From: Microbulbifer variabilis
GTDB taxonomy: Bacteria; Pseudomonadota; Gammaproteobacteria; Pseudomonadales; Cellvibrionaceae
Direction: 5' to 3'
NCBI RefSeq assembly: GCF_020524905.1
Contig: NZ_JAIVKI010000001.1
Span: forward strand, 310,001-374,000
DNA length: 64,000 nucleotides
Shown here: positions 35,730 to 44,575 of the stretch, one piece after another
Position numbering within the stretch: the first letter of the stretch is position 1
Layout: each line of letters starts with the position of its first letter
The notes under the pieces: model-generated
The model's database searches: none
What the model saw: only the letters and a program-made list of their open reading frames with translations
Told to the model about the DNA's origin: nothing
Position numbers and translations under genes: made by a program

Positions 35730-37511
35730 TTATAGGTAGTCGATGATTTTCGGCTGTGCTTCTACGACTTTTTGATGCGACTCCAGATAAAAGCGCGTAA
35801 AAATTGCATCCGCCTCCTGTGGTGACATAAAGCCTTCACTAAACCCCGGGCTGACCGGATCCAGGTGTAGGCGCGCACAACTGATCACATGAGCCGCCAG
35901 CTGGGCCATGTTTTCATCTCCCACGGAAATACGGATTGTGGTTGAGAATATTCCTGCCGCCTCCATGGCTTGAGGAGAAAGCTCGGAGTGAGAAGTGAGT
36001 GCAGGGCAGAGCACCATGGTATTGGTCTGTCCCAGGCTAACCATCTGTCCAAAAGCGGGCTCCAGTGCATCGAAGAAGCTCTTGAAAGCTTCTGTAGGAA
36101 TTTGTGCCGCTTCCATATCAATACTGAACAGTGGCGTCGGCAGCTGATAGCGCATCAGGGTTTCACGCAGCGTTGAGTTCGGGTGGCTTTCCACCGCATG
36201 GCTGTTCACCCGGATTTTACTGTGGCTGGCGAAGAAATGGCTGAGGCAAAGGGTATTGATGCACTTGGTCAACATACGCATTTCCAGGGTGCGCATACCA
36301 CAGTGTACTTCCCAGGCCTTGTCTGCATCGAGGAAGGCGCCTTTGATGTAATACACATCCCAGAACATGCACTGATCCCAGTTCAGCCCCTTAGCACTGT
36401 CTCCCTTGGGAATAAACATACGATGGTTCTCCCCAATCACTACCCCGGCGGTTGCGGCGCCTGTGCCGCCAATGTCTTTGGTGTAGGAGTGCACTACAAA
36501 GTCCGGTCTTTCCTCGCGATCTTTGCGCCGCAGTGGTTGATAGAGGAAAGGGGTGGCCAGGGTGGCATCCAAGCTGACCAGAATATTTTCTCGGTGCGCA
36601 GCCTTACAGATGGCTGGTACATCCAACATGATACCGTGGGGATTGCAGGGCGACTCGATATAGACATGAAGTTTGGAGCCTTGCTGAAGGGCATCGGCAT
36701 AATCGCGCTGGGTGTCGGCGATCAGTTTTTCAAAGTCTTCGCCGCTGGTGCCGTCAAACCAAACCAGCTGGATTGCCAGCTTATCGGGGCGTGCATAAAA
36801 ATCCTGTAGTAGCTGGTGCACCCCCCCATAAATATTACGCGAGACGATCAGAATATCGTCGCGGCGTAGCTGATTGGAAAGCAGCGCATCAATAGCGGCC
36901 ATTCCAGAGTTGAAGTTCCAGGCCATATATTCATTGGCTGCTGGTCCGCACTCCAGATCCACAATGGCGTTGGCCAGGGAGATAGAAGTGGGGTTGAGTA
37001 GGCGCGAGTAGATATCGTGACTGGGTTCACGGCCGCGGAAGGCGTCGTCCACCCACTCGGTACAGGCATAGATATAAGTGGCGGTGCGTGCGATTACTGG
37101 CGTAGCGGAAAAAATCGCTGGAATATTATCGAACAGTGGATAGCCACCGCGGGTGGTGATATTGAAATCGTCCCCTTGCAGGCTCTGAAAGCTGGCTCGT
37201 AGGGGATTTTGTAAGGTGTCTAACAGTTTTGCCAGCTGGAAACTCATAAAGCGTTTGGCATTGAAGTAGGCAATTTTGTCGGACCGATCCAGTCGATTCA
37301 GCGTTTCGTTTACCTGGCGCCACAGCTGATTCAAGTTGCCCTGGGCCTGATATAACAGCGCCGCAGTTTGCTCCAGTAAGCGCCCGTGCTCCGATTCCCG
37401 GTCAATACAAAAATGCTGTAATTGCTCCCGAGCAAGCTCCGTAATATTAGCGGCTTCGGTACTGTTGCGGCGGGGTGAGAGAATTTTTACATCTTCGAGA
37501 TTCGCTTCCAT
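35730..37511 (-). CDS. PLP-dependent Cys/Met-metabolism-type enzyme with N-terminal extension
   Basis: A 593-residue protein. From about 170 onward it resembles cystathionine gamma-synthase/gamma-lyase enzymes: 'YSRLLNPTS', 'NFNSGMAAIDALL', 'VSRNIYGGVHQLL', 'ESPCNPHG', and 'VVHSYTKDIGGTGAATAGVVIG' with the PLP lysine (about 365). The first 150 residues are helical, charged and unlike the usual 400-residue enzymes. It stands alone; three TGTAAT repeats lie just upstream. The reaction could be an elimination, gamma-replacement or something new. I cannot name the substrate. Confidence 0.8.
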   Translation of the reverse strand: MEANLEDVKILSPRRNSTEAANITELAREQLQHFCIDRESEHGRLLEQTAALLYQAQGNLNQLWRQVNETLNRLDRSDKIAYFNAKRFMSFQLAKLLDTLQNPLRASFQSLQGDDFNITTRGGYPLFDNIPAIFSATPVIARTATYIYACTEWVDDAFRGREPSHDIYSRLLNPTSISLANAIVDLECGPAANEYMAWNFNSGMAAIDALLSNQLRRDDILIVSRNIYGGVHQLLQDFYARPDKLAIQLVWFDGTSGEDFEKLIADTQRDYADALQQGSKLHVYIESPCNPHGIMLDVPAICKAAHRENILVSLDATLATPFLYQPLRRKDREERPDFVVHSYTKDIGGTGAATAGVVIGENHRMFIPKGDSAKGLNWDQCMFWDVYYIKGAFLDADKAWEVHCGMRTLEMRMLTKCINTLCLSHFFASHSKIRVNSHAVESHPNSTLRETLMRYQLPTPLFSIDMEAAQIPTEAFKSFFDALEPAFGQMVSLGQTNTMVLCPALTSHSELSPQAMEAAGIFSTTIRISVGDENMAQLAAHVISCARLHLDPVSPGFSEGFMSPQEADAIFTRFYLESHQKVVEAQPKIIDYL

Positions 37512-37595
37512 CGTATCCTCACTAGGTGATGCTTTTTGTTATTTAGTGACTCTAACAGTCTAAGAGTGAGGATAAAATACCTGGCGTGTAATTCC

Positions 37596-37623
37596 TTGTA
37601 ATTGGCCGTGATAGACCTGTAAT
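37596..37623 (+). promoter_or_regulatory. Sigma-70-like promoter of the second GGA-rich RNA candidate
   Basis: TTGTAA (37596-37601) and TGTAAT (37618-37623) with a 16-base spacer. TGTAAT is also repeated at 37587-37592, so this could alternatively be an operator array for the leftward PLP gene. Confidence 0.4.
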
Positions 37624-37629
37624 CCCCGG

Positions 37630-37942
37630 ATTCGTAAAGTAGCTACCAGTTGAGGGGGTGCGGGAGATTGTGAAAGCGGTTCCCTGCCACGGATTGGCAA
37701 CCCCCACAACATTTCGGATGGATTTTGTATTCTCGCACTGTCGGAGGTGCGAGAAGCGGGAAGAATCAGCGCAAGCTGAGCGGACAGGCTGGAACCGACG
37801 GGTGCAGAGTCTTAGTCGGACCTTGTGGATGAGCTTGCCCGAGGCACGGATGCCAAATTTTGCTCTTGATAGTGTTGTTGTAACCGTCGATGGTTGGGAC
37901 CATCATTTCGGGCCGGCAGGATTGCTACTGTCGGCTTTTTTT
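37630..37942 (+). ncRNA. Candidate GGA-rich structured RNA (CsrB/RsmB-like?)
   Basis: About 310 bases between a promoter-like pair and an intrinsic terminator. It holds about 13 GGA motifs where roughly five would be expected. Hairpins seen by eye: TTCTCGCAC/GTGCGAGAA (37730-37755) with loop TGTCGGAG; TCAGC-GCAA-GCTGA (37766-37779, a GNRA loop); CCGAC/GTCGG (37795-37819); GGCA-CGGA-TGCC (37843-37854); GATGGT/ACCATC (37889-37904); and the terminator with GGA at its loop edge. GGA in several loops points to a CsrA/RsmA-binding RNA. An open frame at 37658-38011 overlaps it but has no ribosome site. Alternatively it is an untranslated leader of another class. Confidence 0.4.
37912..37942 (+). terminator. 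Intrinsic terminator
   Basis: Stem GCCGGCAG / CTGTCGGC (one G-T pair), loop GATTGCTA, then seven Ts. It lies about 100 bases upstream of the start of the 38046 gene and follows no recognised protein gene. Confidence 0.8.
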
Positions 37943-38045
37943 CGAAACGGAACTGGTTATCATGACGCAGTCACAGACGTATTTTACACAAGAAAACACG
38001 TCTTAGAATGACACCAAATAACAAATGCTTACAAGGGGATGAACG

Positions 38046-38540
38046 ATGAGCACTTGTGCCGACTTACCCGTACTGGAGTGCGAGGTACCTAAAGAAGGCT
38101 TGAAACTGGATTTAGTTTTACGGCCTAGAGAGCAAAAAGATGGTGAGCCGCAGTACTGGCCTCTGTTTAATGCCGATAATCCGGAAGAGCATTTTGGTAA
38201 TATGCGCTTTAAAACCCATAAGGGCGGTGTGCTTACCTTGAGAATTACTCTGGATTTATCTGAGGTACCAGGGCGCGAATTAGAGTTTGTGCGCTATAAG
38301 CAAGACCATAAACTGGATGGCATTATTGCGCTAACTCCAGACTTTCGTCACCAGTTTCGTGCTCGGGCCAGGGATGTAGATGGAGACTCCACCAAGTTGG
38401 TAATTAAAATTAGGGATAAGGATCTTATCCCCGATCGGTTTAATTTCCTATGGATGTGTGTTGATCCTAATACTGGGATGCACTTTGTTTCTGGTGATCC
38501 AGAAACCAGCATTGACCCCACGACTGGTAAACCCACTTAA
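38046..38540 (+). CDS. Uncharacterised 164-residue protein
   Basis: Soluble, no signal peptide. The start has a strong AAGGGGA upstream. It looks like a single beta-rich domain: 'LDLVLRPREQKDGEPQYW', 'GVLTLRITLDLSEVPGRELEFV', 'KLVIKIRDKDLIPDRFNF' and a Pro/Asp-rich end 'VSGDPETSIDPTTGKP'. The C-terminal Asp-Pro pattern is reminiscent of DP-EP family proteins, but I am not sure. It converges on the kinase gene with an 11-base gap. Confidence 0.75.
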   Translation: MSTCADLPVLECEVPKEGLKLDLVLRPREQKDGEPQYWPLFNADNPEEHFGNMRFKTHKGGVLTLRITLDLSEVPGRELEFVRYKQDHKLDGIIALTPDFRHQFRARARDVDGDSTKLVIKIRDKDLIPDRFNFLWMCVDPNTGMHFVSGDPETSIDPTTGKPT

Positions 38541-38551
38541 GTGCGCCAGCG

Positions 38552-41131
38552 CTAGCTGGCCTCATTGGCACGGTTAAAGCAAATAGCATCTTTAACTCTG
38601 TTTGAGGCCTGTGGTTCATTACAGAGACTCTGAAATGGAGGAAGAATGAACCACTCAGCTCCCATGCCTTGAGCCAGCAATCGCTCTAAGTGATAGCTGG
38701 CTGATTGGAGCTCTCCAGCAAGCGCATAAACTTGTGCCGCAGTATATTGTATAAAAGTATCGTCAGGAGTTTCTCTTAATAAATCTGTTATAAGGTTTAT
38801 AGATTTAGCGGTCTCACCAAGGTAAGCGAGTGCTTGGGCCTTATACCGTTTAGATACACGGTCACTTTCCGTGTCGGTAAGTGCTAATACCTTTATAAAG
38901 TATTTATTGGATTGAGTTTTGTTAGAGAGCATTAAGCTGACTTCGGCTATTTGACTTAGGATTAGTATGTTGTCAGGTGTTGAATGTTGAATTTCCATAT
39001 AATTCTTAAGCGCTTCGTGGTATTTTCCCTGCAAAAATAGGCTGGTGGCTAAGTTTGACTTGGTTCTCCAGGTTCGATTTTCTTCTGGAATGGTCGTAAT
39101 AGCTTTTTCGGCTTTCTCAAGGTTTCCCAGTTCAAGTTCAACTACACCTAGTAGCGAGAATGCTACCCATTTTTCTGGGTAAATCTTGATCATTTTCTCA
39201 AGGGTTGACTTGGCGGCAACGTAATTTGCCCCAGATACTTGATTGACGGCTATTGTATAGAGGGTTTCCCCATTTGGATTTAATGCATATGCTTTTTCTG
39301 CGTAGATTAAGCCATTTTTATGATCGCCCTGCATATAAAGAAAGCGGGCATGCTGGAGGAATAGTTCTGCGGATGGATATCCCAGTTTCTGAAGTTGTTT
39401 GAGGGTGGATTCAAAACCCTTTTTATCATTGCCAAGAGATTTGATCACTAGCTTGTTGTGTAACAGAGCGGCCTGATTCCTTGGGGTGCTTTCGGCGCTA
39501 GAAAGAATGGTTAATGCTTTACTTAATAGCTTGTTATTGCCGGTAACCCTGTATCTGTTTACACTTGCTTCAGTAAATAAAGAGTAAAGGTAAATATTAT
39601 CTGGATACTTAATTATTTGTTCTTCAATTTTTTCAAGGTCTTCGTCTTTAACTAGCTCGCTTGGTTTATTTAAAATTTCAGCCATGGATAGATAAATATC
39701 AAAATCTTCAGGTTCCATTTTGAAGTCTTGATCGAAGCCTAGGTTGTAAGCTTCAGGGAAAAGTTCTGTAACGTTTTTTTGCGCTGAAAGTTGTGAATCC
39801 CATCGAGATTCATTTAATGAGAGGAAGTCAAAGTTTTTGCGTCGCTTAACTCTGCCATTTGATGGGTCAATTCTTTGTAGCTCGGCATTGCAGCGTTTTT
39901 TAGTACAATTAAGGCGTCCTAAGAGGGCATCCGTAACCCCCTTTTCTTTCAGGTGTTTCAAATGTTGCTCGAGAGTTAAACCCTCTTCAGGCAGATAGCT
40001 TATAAGAGCGCTGGACTTTAAGTGGGTCGGAGCTCTCAGTAACGCTTGGCGTATCATTGTTGTGACTAAGCTAACGTCATTAGCCTCCCCGCGAATATTA
40101 CCTGAAAACTCTACGGGAAGTACCGCGATATATTGGGGAGGGAGTTTTATGAAATATTGCCAACCCCAAAATACCAGTCCTCCGATTGGTATTAAGCTGA
40201 AGAGCGCAGTAGCAATACGCCTACTTTTTTTACGCGGCTTAATAAGAAGTTGAGTAACTGTTTCTGAATACTGTTGAGTATTTAAATCAATACCATGCTT
40301 TCGTACCAGCTCCAAAGCCGCATAAACCCTTTCTGCAGACTCAGGGCGTTGCTCTGGGCGCTTAGCAAGTAACCTATCTAATAATGCTGCGAGGGGCTTG
40401 GGGATCTCTGGCCAAGCTTGCTGCGGTGGAATATGAGGCTTGCTGGTAATTTGCTGGGCAAAGGCCAGTGCACTCTTATCGCCACGCTCAAACGGTTTGT
40501 GCCCGCAGAGTAATTCATAGGCAATGCTACCCAGGCTGAACAAATCGCTACGAGCATCAAGTGGCGCGCCTTGCAACTGTTCAGGAGACATTGCCTGTAC
40601 GCTGCCGGCGATATGGTCTTCTCTAGTGAGCTGCTGGTCGCAGTCAAGGGCTTTGGCGATACCAAAATCAGTGATTTTGGCTACACCATCATAGGTTACG
40701 AGGATATTTTCGGGTTTTAAATCCCGATGGATAATTCCCAGGCAATGGGCTTTACCCAGCCCCTGGCAGATCTGCATCAGCAAATCGAGTTTTTCAGCCA
40801 ATGTGGCGCTGTGCTCGCGCATCCACTCTTTGAGAGTTACCCCCTCAACCAATTCCATGACCAGGGCGATATTGTGGTCTTCTTCCAGTACATCGTACAA
40901 TCGTACAATGTTAGGGTGATTCAGCCTGGCTAATAATTGTGCTTCACTGCGAAAGCGGGCCTCGGCGGAGTTGCCTGTCATATCTGAGCGCAGTTGCTTG
41001 ATAGCGACCTTGCGCCCAAGCTTTACGTCCTCAGCCAGATAGACAACACCCATACCACCGGCGCCAAGGGTGCGCTCTACCCTATAGCGGCCTTGATATA
41101 CTTCAGTTTTCTCCAGCGCAACTACGTCCAT
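38552..41131 (-). CDS. Membrane-anchored Ser/Thr protein kinase with C-terminal TPR repeats
   Basis: An 859-residue protein. Residues 15-275 are a Hanks-type kinase: glycine loop 'LGAGGMGVVYLAED', 'VAIKQL', catalytic loop 'IIHRDLKPENILV' (about 135), 'DFGIAKA', 'MSPEQLQG', 'RSDLFSLGSIAYELL', 'RPEQRPESAERV'. A transmembrane helix (about 305-327) follows. The outer part has a TolB/FlgO-like domain ('IAVLPVEFSGN') and then several TPR units up to the end. Such kinases signal envelope state to cytoplasmic FHA proteins; two FHA proteins are encoded nearby (33289 and 41511). Adenylate-cyclase-like TPR tails are common in this class. Confidence 0.93.
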   Translation of the reverse strand: MDVVALEKTEVYQGRYRVERTLGAGGMGVVYLAEDVKLGRKVAIKQLRSDMTGNSAEARFRSEAQLLARLNHPNIVRLYDVLEEDHNIALVMELVEGVTLKEWMREHSATLAEKLDLLMQICQGLGKAHCLGIIHRDLKPENILVTYDGVAKITDFGIAKALDCDQQLTREDHIAGSVQAMSPEQLQGAPLDARSDLFSLGSIAYELLCGHKPFERGDKSALAFAQQITSKPHIPPQQAWPEIPKPLAALLDRLLAKRPEQRPESAERVYAALELVRKHGIDLNTQQYSETVTQLLIKPRKKSRRIATALFSLIPIGGLVFWGWQYFIKLPPQYIAVLPVEFSGNIRGEANDVSLVTTMIRQALLRAPTHLKSSALISYLPEEGLTLEQHLKHLKEKGVTDALLGRLNCTKKRCNAELQRIDPSNGRVKRRKNFDFLSLNESRWDSQLSAQKNVTELFPEAYNLGFDQDFKMEPEDFDIYLSMAEILNKPSELVKDEDLEKIEEQIIKYPDNIYLYSLFTEASVNRYRVTGNNKLLSKALTILSSAESTPRNQAALLHNKLVIKSLGNDKKGFESTLKQLQKLGYPSAELFLQHARFLYMQGDHKNGLIYAEKAYALNPNGETLYTIAVNQVSGANYVAAKSTLEKMIKIYPEKWVAFSLLGVVELELGNLEKAEKAITTIPEENRTWRTKSNLATSLFLQGKYHEALKNYMEIQHSTPDNILILSQIAEVSLMLSNKTQSNKYFIKVLALTDTESDRVSKRYKAQALAYLGETAKSINLITDLLRETPDDTFIQYTAAQVYALAGELQSASYHLERLLAQGMGAEWFILPPFQSLCNEPQASNRVKDAICFNRANEAS

Positions 41132-41510
41132 TGTATTTAGTTCTTTTCGGATGGATAGGGGATTCTACCTGATAGTACATTTTCGTGAAGCCATCTGTCC
41201 TCTCTTCAGGGGAAATGGTTCACGTTATTCCATTTCTTTTGGATTGCTATCGGTTGCAGAAAACGGCAATTTAAGGTTTTTAAAGTCTTTACTTTAAGAA
41301 GCAGAGCAAGTGAGTTGTCGCTCGGTAATCACAAGCCTGGGGCCGCTCTAACCAAAAGTCATAAATGACAGAAAAGCCTGGCTTTCTATTGAGTAAGCCA
41401 GGCTTAAATGAGATAAGGCCGGGGCTCCATGCCTGTCAGGGTATTGCAGTAATAGGCACAGAGCGATCTTTTGCCTACTGGGGGTAAGAAGAAAGGCCAG
41501 AGGCTAAAAA
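41132..41510. other. Intergenic region between kinase and FHA-wHTH genes
   Basis: 379 bases with a hairpin at 41374-41405 and otherwise no feature; it should contain the kinase promoter. Confidence 0.5.
41374..41405 (-). terminator. Probable terminator after the FHA-wHTH gene
   Basis: Perfect 11-bp stem AAGCCTGGCTT / AAGCCAGGCTT; on the minus strand it is followed by TTCTGTC with a short T run. It separates the FHA gene from the kinase gene downstream. Confidence 0.65.
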
Positions 41511-42485
41511 TTAGGCTTCCTGTACCTCGGTCTTTGCTTCCAGCTGAGTGCCTTTATAGATTTCAAACTGATGGCAACCCAGGCGAATCTCCCAGGAGCG
41601 TCGCTCCACCAAGTTTGAGGTATCTACCGCATCAGGTAGTGACTCAGAGATCTGCTTACGTGCGCGAAAAATCTGCGTATTCAGATGGTTGACGGTGATT
41701 CCTAACTCATGGGTAGCTACCTGAATGGAGACCCAGCCCTGAGAGTCTGTATCCATACCATTTTGCATATCGCGGAACCTTGCCCGGGCTAGATACAGTA
41801 GGAGGTAGTTGTGAATTCGCGCAGGTAGGGACTGTTTCATGCCTTCCCGCTGCAGTTGTAATTGGACATGTTCCTCGTGGGAACTGACGGAAAAGCGTAG
41901 ACCGAAGTCTGTTATAGACAGCTGCTGTAATGAGAGCTCTTTGGTGGCGCCTTGGTTATCGGCGAGGAACAGTTGCCAGCTTTGCAGGCCGCAATCAATG
42001 CGATCTCCGTGATTTACCAGGCGCTTGTTGCCGTCCTCACCGGTATCGCCGGTGAACTCATACTGCCATTGGGCAATAACAGGGCTGAAATGTAGGCTGG
42101 CGAGAGGTTCATTTTCATCTGGCAGCAAGTGGTATTGCTCAAGAGGCTGGGCTTCCCCAGTCTTTAAATCAATCAGTAAATTCTCTGGTGCATCGAGATT
42201 CTCGACAACCCAAGCTGGGTTATTGACCCGACCGAAACAGACTTTATCGCCGGTTTGCAGTGGGTAGCTCTTGGCTGGAACCAATTGTTGGCCATTTAGC
42301 CAGGTTCCATTGCGACTGAGATCGCGAATGTTCCAATGAGTACCGGTCCACTGAATAGCCGCGTGAATGCCGGAGATTTCGGCGCTGGTGATGCGAGTGT
42401 CCACGGCCCCCTGACGGCGGCCGATGGTGTGGTGAGCCATCAGGTATACGGGCTGATCCCTATCTGGATGCTGTAAGCAAGCCAT
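41511..42485 (-). CDS. FHA-domain protein with C-terminal winged-helix-like region
   Basis: A 324-residue cytoplasmic protein. The N-terminus is an FHA domain: 'HHTIGRRQGAVDTRI', 'AEISGIHAAIQW', 'WNIRDLSRNGTWLNGQQL', with the phosphothreonine-binding Arg, Ser-x-x-His and Asn in place. A middle beta-rich region follows. The C-terminus (about 205-315) has 'LPARIHNYLLLYLARAR', 'GWVSIQVATHELGI', 'HLNTQIFRARKQI' and 'LVERRSWEIRLG', which lay out like an OmpR-type winged helix. This suggests a transcription regulator read out by a Ser/Thr kinase such as the neighbouring one. Confidence 0.82.
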   Translation of the reverse strand: MACLQHPDRDQPVYLMAHHTIGRRQGAVDTRITSAEISGIHAAIQWTGTHWNIRDLSRNGTWLNGQQLVPAKSYPLQTGDKVCFGRVNNPAWVVENLDAPENLLIDLKTGEAQPLEQYHLLPDENEPLASLHFSPVIAQWQYEFTGDTGEDGNKRLVNHGDRIDCGLQSWQLFLADNQGATKELSLQQLSITDFGLRFSVSSHEEHVQLQLQREGMKQSLPARIHNYLLLYLARARFRDMQNGMDTDSQGWVSIQVATHELGITVNHLNTQIFRARKQISESLPDAVDTSNLVERRSWEIRLGCHQFEIYKGTQLEAKTEVQEA

Positions 42486-43128
42486 TGTCTTGTCCTTTTA
42501 CTCCGGGTTACGCCGGGGGCTTAGTTGGAGCTTTTCACCAAGTCTGGTGGCTGCTCACTGTTACGGATAGATTTACTCACTCAGAAGTAATAAAGAATGA
42601 TCTCAAAACACTATCGCCCCTGTCTCTCGGAAATCTACTTTTTTAGAGTAATACTAGGTTGACCTTCCCTTTCTCCAATGGGGGTGGGTAGGCACTTACA
42701 TGGAGTCTGGAAACAGCGAAATTCAGAGATTCTTTTTATACCCAGCTGTGGAGTGAATGCAATCACTGCTGCTACTAATGATTGCTATTTTCACTGAAAA
42801 GCTTCGGTGTCGTCAAAAGTAGCGTAATAGTTTGTACTCACTTAGTGTGAACTGGTTAAAATTTTGCTTTTCTTTAGTTTCTTTACAGTTACCTCGGCCA
42901 TCGTTAGGTGCCCTCATCGCCATAAGTTAGGAAAGGGCGGCAGGTTTTAGTTGATGAATGGCAATATTCAACTTTGGCTAAAATTAGTACTAATTTAATA
43001 GATCTATCGCCGCTAAAGAATGCCAAATATGCGGCAGTTTCTGCCAGGAAGTGTCGATGGGGAGCAGAGAGAGGGAGTCCGGTCCGTTGCGGGCCGGACT
43101 CTTAAAGCAGTAGGCGTGTCCAAATCGC
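42486..43128. other. Intergenic region, no gene recognised
   Basis: About 640 AT-rich bases. One strong hairpin lies at 43075-43101 (GAGTCCGGTCC / GGGCCGGACTC) just downstream of yceI; it has no T tract. Nothing else stands out. Confidence 0.5.
43075..43101 (-). terminator. Hairpin downstream of yceI
   Basis: An 11-bp stem with one G-T pair and loop GTTGC, 28 bases past the yceI stop. Stable but without a T-run; probable terminator or mRNA 3' hairpin. Confidence 0.5.
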
Positions 43129-43695
43129 TTAGATACGAACTCCTTCAATATCCAGGATCATTTCAACCTTTTGGGAGGCTGGACCCAGGTTGTAGTCGAT
43201 ACCGAAATCCTTCAGGTCAAATTCTGTGGTGCCGCTGAATCCCTGACGATAGCCGCCCCAAGGATCCTTGCCACCGCCGATATTGGTGACGTCTATGGTT
43301 ACCGGTTTGGTCACTCCACGCAGGGTTAGCTCACCTTTTAAAAGTGCCTTACCGTCTTCCAGTGGTTCAAAACTGGTACTTTTAAATGTTGCGGAGGGGA
43401 ATTTGTCTGTGTGGAGAAAATCGGATCCACGCAGGTGCTTGTCTCGTTCGGCGTGATTACTGTTGAGGCTGGTCACATCGATATCGACGTTAATGGAGGA
43501 CTTTTCCGGTGCTTTGTCGTCGTAAAAGAATGAGCCGCTGAAATCGTCAAAACGTCCATAAAGCCAGCTATAGCCAAGGTGCTTGATGCGAAACTGAACA
43601 AAAGCATGAGCGCCTTTAGTATCGATTTTGTATTCCGCTGCCTGGGCCGTAGTGCCGAGTAGGGCGACAATAAGAAGGGTGGTGAGCTTCTTCAT
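43129..43695 (-). CDS. yceI: YceI-family periplasmic lipid-binding protein
   Basis: A 188-residue protein with a signal peptide (KKLTTLLIVALLGTTAQAA). The lipocalin-like beta-barrel motifs include 'YKIDTKGAHAFVQFRIKHLGYSWLYGRF', 'SINVDIDVTSLNSNHAERDKHLRG', 'KFPSATFKST' and 'ELTLRGVTKPVTIDV'. Family members bind isoprenoid quinone-like lipids. It overlaps the cytochrome b561 gene by four bases, the usual yceJ-yceI pairing, pointing to a role with respiratory quinones. Confidence 0.94.
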   Translation of the reverse strand: MKKLTTLLIVALLGTTAQAAEYKIDTKGAHAFVQFRIKHLGYSWLYGRFDDFSGSFFYDDKAPEKSSINVDIDVTSLNSNHAERDKHLRGSDFLHTDKFPSATFKSTSFEPLEDGKALLKGELTLRGVTKPVTIDVTNIGGGKDPWGGYRQGFSGTTEFDLKDFGIDYNLGPASQKVEMILDIEGVRI

Positions 43696-44303
43696 ATAGA
43701 GGTTTCCTTTTTTGTGGTTGTAACCGTTTCTTGCTTATTCAGGCGGCTAGGCATACTTGGTAGCCCGAGCATCCTGCGCAGTGTTGCATCCCTATCGATA
43801 AAGTGGTGCTTCAGCGCTGCCAGGGCGTGGAGACTTACAAGGACGATCAGAGTCCAGGCTAGAATCTCGTGCAGGCTTCCTGCGATGTCCTCCTGGTTGG
43901 GGATGCCCTGGATGGTAGCCCCTACGCTAAACCATCCGAATACATCAATAGGGCGTCCATCGGCAGTAGAGATCAAGTAACCCGACAGTAAAATGGCGAG
44001 TAGCAGTAAGTAGATCAGACCGTGAATACCATGGGCTGTGAGTGCCTGCCAGCGCGGTGTTCCAGGGGCTGCTTTAGGCGTGGTATTGATTGAGCGCCAC
44101 AGTAAACGAATCATCAAAGCGATCAATAGCAAAATACCAAGACTTTTGTGGATGCTGGGTGCTTGCTGATACCAGGGGTCATAATAGGATAACTGGCGCA
44201 TCCACCAGCCGAGCGCAAAGACACCTATGACAGCTGGCGCCATCAGCCAATGCAGCGCAATAGCGATCCAGCCATAGTGATGTTGATTATTGCGAGCCTG
44301 CAA
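43692..44303 (-). CDS. yceJ: Cytochrome b561
   Basis: A 203-residue protein with four transmembrane helices and histidines placed for two b-type hemes: 'IALHWLM' in helix 1, 'SIHKSLGILLL' in helix 2, and 'SLHALAALKHHF' in helix 4. It should pass electrons between quinol and acceptors such as superoxide. Starts 4 bases of overlap upstream of yceI. Confidence 0.92.
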   Translation of the reverse strand: MQARNNQHHYGWIAIALHWLMAPAVIGVFALGWWMRQLSYYDPWYQQAPSIHKSLGILLLIALMIRLLWRSINTTPKAAPGTPRWQALTAHGIHGLIYLLLLAILLSGYLISTADGRPIDVFGWFSVGATIQGIPNQEDIAGSLHEILAWTLIVLVSLHALAALKHHFIDRDATLRRMLGLPSMPSRLNKQETVTTTKKETSI

Positions 44304-44348
44304 ACTCTATCTCCAAATTTGTAGACTGATTGGATGAATATATGAGAC

Positions 44349-44377
44349 TTCGAAATGCCAGTCGGGCTGGCTTCGAA
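44349..44377. promoter_or_regulatory. Inverted repeat upstream of yceJ-yceI
   Basis: TTCGAA-AT-GCCAG-TCGGG-CTGGC-TTCGAA is a near-perfect 11-bp inverted repeat centred about 60 bases upstream of the yceJ start. Candidate operator. Confidence 0.35.
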
Positions 44378-44575
44378 TCCCGTAACTGCTTTGTTCTTTT
44401 GGGATGAAAAAGGCCAAAAGTGGCTAATTTTGCATTTGTCCGATCAGCAGTTTAAAACTTGGCGCTAGGGTATCGCTTTTGCTGTTCGTGACCAATGGTT
44501 GGCAGGAATCTTTGCGAGAGAGATCAATAACGATTAGGTGATGAGAAACACCGCAAAATCGCAGTAATTGCCCGG

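Noticed and set aside
37658..38011. 117-codon open frame over the second RNA candidate
   Set aside because: No ribosome site, no recognisable domain, interrupted by a terminator hairpin and strong RNA-like stems.
44349..44380. tRNA-like T-arm (CTTCGAATCC) upstream of yceJ
   Set aside because: The flanking arms CTGGC and CCCGT do not pair, and no acceptor or anticodon stem is present; it is part of an inverted repeat instead.
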